From Apostichopus californicus (taxonomy: Eukaryota > Echinodermata > Holothuroidea > Aspidochirotida > Stichopodidae): a DNA stretch of 31,805 bases. The position numbers were made by a program, and so were the translations under genes. The notes beneath the pieces were generated by a model. The model was not told the origin of the DNA. It saw nothing but the letters and a program-made list of their open reading frames with translations, and did not search any database. Positions within the stretch are counted from its first letter, which is position 1. Each line of letters begins with the position of its first letter. The stretch lies in the NCBI GenBank assembly GCA_020650975.1, contig JAIPMN010001169.1, forward strand, positions 1 through 31,805, given 5' to 3'. Positions 26,325 through 29,300 of this stretch are shown one piece after another.

Positions 26325-26356
<32 letters not shown>

Positions 26357-29300
26357 CAGAAATTGCAGTTGATTAATATTGCATATAAGTCCTTGATATC
26401 AAAGGAATATTTATTACAAGCCAAATGAACTATTTAGATTAAGAGGTTTAAAAGTAGAAAACTCCAAACCTGGAGACAATTTAACAGAAATGATATCAGA
26501 GGAGAGGAAAGGTGGTGGATAGACTTACCTTGACCTGATCCAGCAGTCTCTTGGAAGACTCGGGTGTTAGATCGGTTCTATTCACCTTCTCATTAAGGTA
26601 AGCCAGTTGTCTGTTCATCCAGGCCTCGCTCTCATAACAGTCGGAGAAGAACTAAGAGAATATTAAAAACATTATTAACTTCAAATTACAGCTTTTAAAG
26701 AAAGAATTCCAGTAAACTGTGAAAATATGAGCAGCATTAATAAATACTTTGTGACATACTTTCTAAGTTAACTTTTCAAGATTTTTACCAATATTTTAAC
26801 TATTTTCCTGAATGGAAAATTGTGAATTGCTTGCAAAATAATGTCAATAACAGTCATCTCTGATTCCTCCCAAATATTAGCATGTTTTACATTCCTACAA
26901 ATTTTAAAAGGTAAGTGTCAATAAGTTTGATCATCTGCATTTCATTGACACAGCACTCTAGAGATGGCATTGTCCAGTGTTAATAGTCTCCGTGGGTACA
27001 GATGCTAAGACAAAGGCATTTAAAAAAGATGTAAAACATTTGAAGATTGGTGACTCTTGGTTTGTCAGTTCTACCACAGTTAGACAATAACAACTTTGAA
27101 CATATGCAAAATAAATTGTGTCTCAAGAATTCTTAAACCTATGAAAAAATTTATTTATTTATTTATAAAACTGAATGTGTGAGATATGAGAATGACTGAT
27201 CTGAATGAATGTAACGAGTCCTAACGAACGAGACCAGATAGCATGGTTATATCAATGGCTGAAGCAATGTGTTTTTGAGTGGCTAACATAAATGTTGATC
27301 TTAAGTTAAAACAGTTAAAAGCAAATACTGAGAGGTAGTATGGGTTAATTTATAAAAATATAACAACCAAATAGACAGAAAAATGACTAATGAGAAATAA
27401 CGAAAAACGTGCAGAGACACTCACCATCGAGAAGTGGGAGGAAGAAGAACGCATATCCACGGCATAACAGTGCACTGACAGAGGTTCACTCAATGGCATA
27501 AAAAATGGGTGTTCTACGCAAAAATGATGCTCTGTGGGAATTAGGTAGCACTGGTACATTGCATGCATCAGGTATCCTTAGTACTATAGACTTTAATAGT
27601 CTGCAAGTCTTCCCATCAAACAGCATCTCCGAGTACTCTTGTTATATTATTCTCACTGGCAAACATTCCTTTCACCCCCCCCCCCACCCCCTTACAAATA
27701 CTCTTTCAATTTGTCTTTATAAATTTATTTAGTTACAAGGAAAAATGTAACAGTGATATTCATATTTCCTTTGGCTTTCTTTTCTTTTCTTTTTTTTTTG
27801 GTATGATAATTGACTTTCATAAAAGTCCCCCCCCCCTCCCTCCCCCCCTATTCCCACTGCTTCCATAGGCAACATGAAGAACTAGTCCTTTTCTATTGTA
27901 TCTTGGCTAGTATATTTATCTCTTAAAGTATCTTTCTTAATATTATATGATATGCATCTATGATGAATCCCAAGTCATACATTACTGTGTCATCTTAAAA
28001 CTAGGTCCTTCCTCAAGGGAATGAACATTTCAAATCATTTTGCTACCATTACCTGGAAATTTTACAACTTTAAAATATTAAAGCAACTGACAACTTGTCT
28101 ATTCTAGTTTCTTAAATAGATAGTAATTCCAAATTTGTAGTATATATCAATAAATAACTGTCTTAATAAGTTCTCAGCTATGCAATTAATTCCTGCTAGT
28201 GTTTTTCCTTCCCTGACAAACTATTTCAATTAAATAACAATTTATTTTCTCATTTTGTCAAATTTTGTCCCTTACCTCACAGCCCAATAATTTATCTTAA
28301 GTACTATGTTACAATCATTTATGTTACCTTTTTTCCACAAAGTAAAATTTCACCCACTTTCTGATCTTCCTATGGTTTTTATCTCCAGTACAAGCAATAA
28401 ATTTGACAATTCAATTCTTTTTTTCTATATTTTCCCCTTACTGCCCTAGTAACTCTAACAATTTAATTTCTATGTTTCCACAACGTAAAGTTTCATCTAT
28501 TTCCTAATATTTATATCTCTAGCATTAACTATTAACAGTTTTATGCTACAAAAATCACGAAAATGTCTGAGCTGGAACGACCAAAGAGTACAATGACACG
28601 ATAAGGAATGGATTATTTTATTACCGATCAGCATGCACTGTAGTACTGAACACTAAAACATATAGTTCACTACAAGAATACACATATAAAAGCCATTCAC
28701 AATAAAGAAAATGATATGTTGTGAGATATTAATCATAAAATAATATTAAATAAGTAAATCAATCAATCTATATAAATATAAATATATAAAAAATATTATA
28801 AAACATAAAAAGACACACTCTCAACATTCTGGGAGCAGTAAAACTTACCCAAACATACTCAACTTATATTCTTTCAAAAACTGTAACTTAACCGAGTCCT
28901 TGACAATCAAAGTCCCTTGTTTTTGAAAATGGGGGTGGAGGAGGTGGGATGGGGATTGGTGGGAAACTGTTTTGTTTTGTCACTTTACAAAATAAATCAA
29001 TCAAAATTTCTATTGAAAATAATTCCATTTCAAATGTTATTAATGTTTTAAGACTATTTGATGATGAAACAAGCAACACGGTTCCAAAGGCACATTTTTT
29101 CTACAATAAAGTATTTTTATAGAATACTTGACTGTTTCAAACACTTAAATTGCACTGTCCTGAAATATTTGGGCTGTCGATAGGGTATTACCACACTAAC
29201 CTAGCAGCTACAAAAAATAAAACACTGGAGGTATTTAATACGGCTTTATTTACACCTCATTAAAAACTCAACATGCAACAAAAGAATATTTGTAATAATT

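Noticed and set aside
26197-26428. Poly-isoleucine open frames on both strands
   Set aside because: Translation of an ATA/ATG microsatellite.
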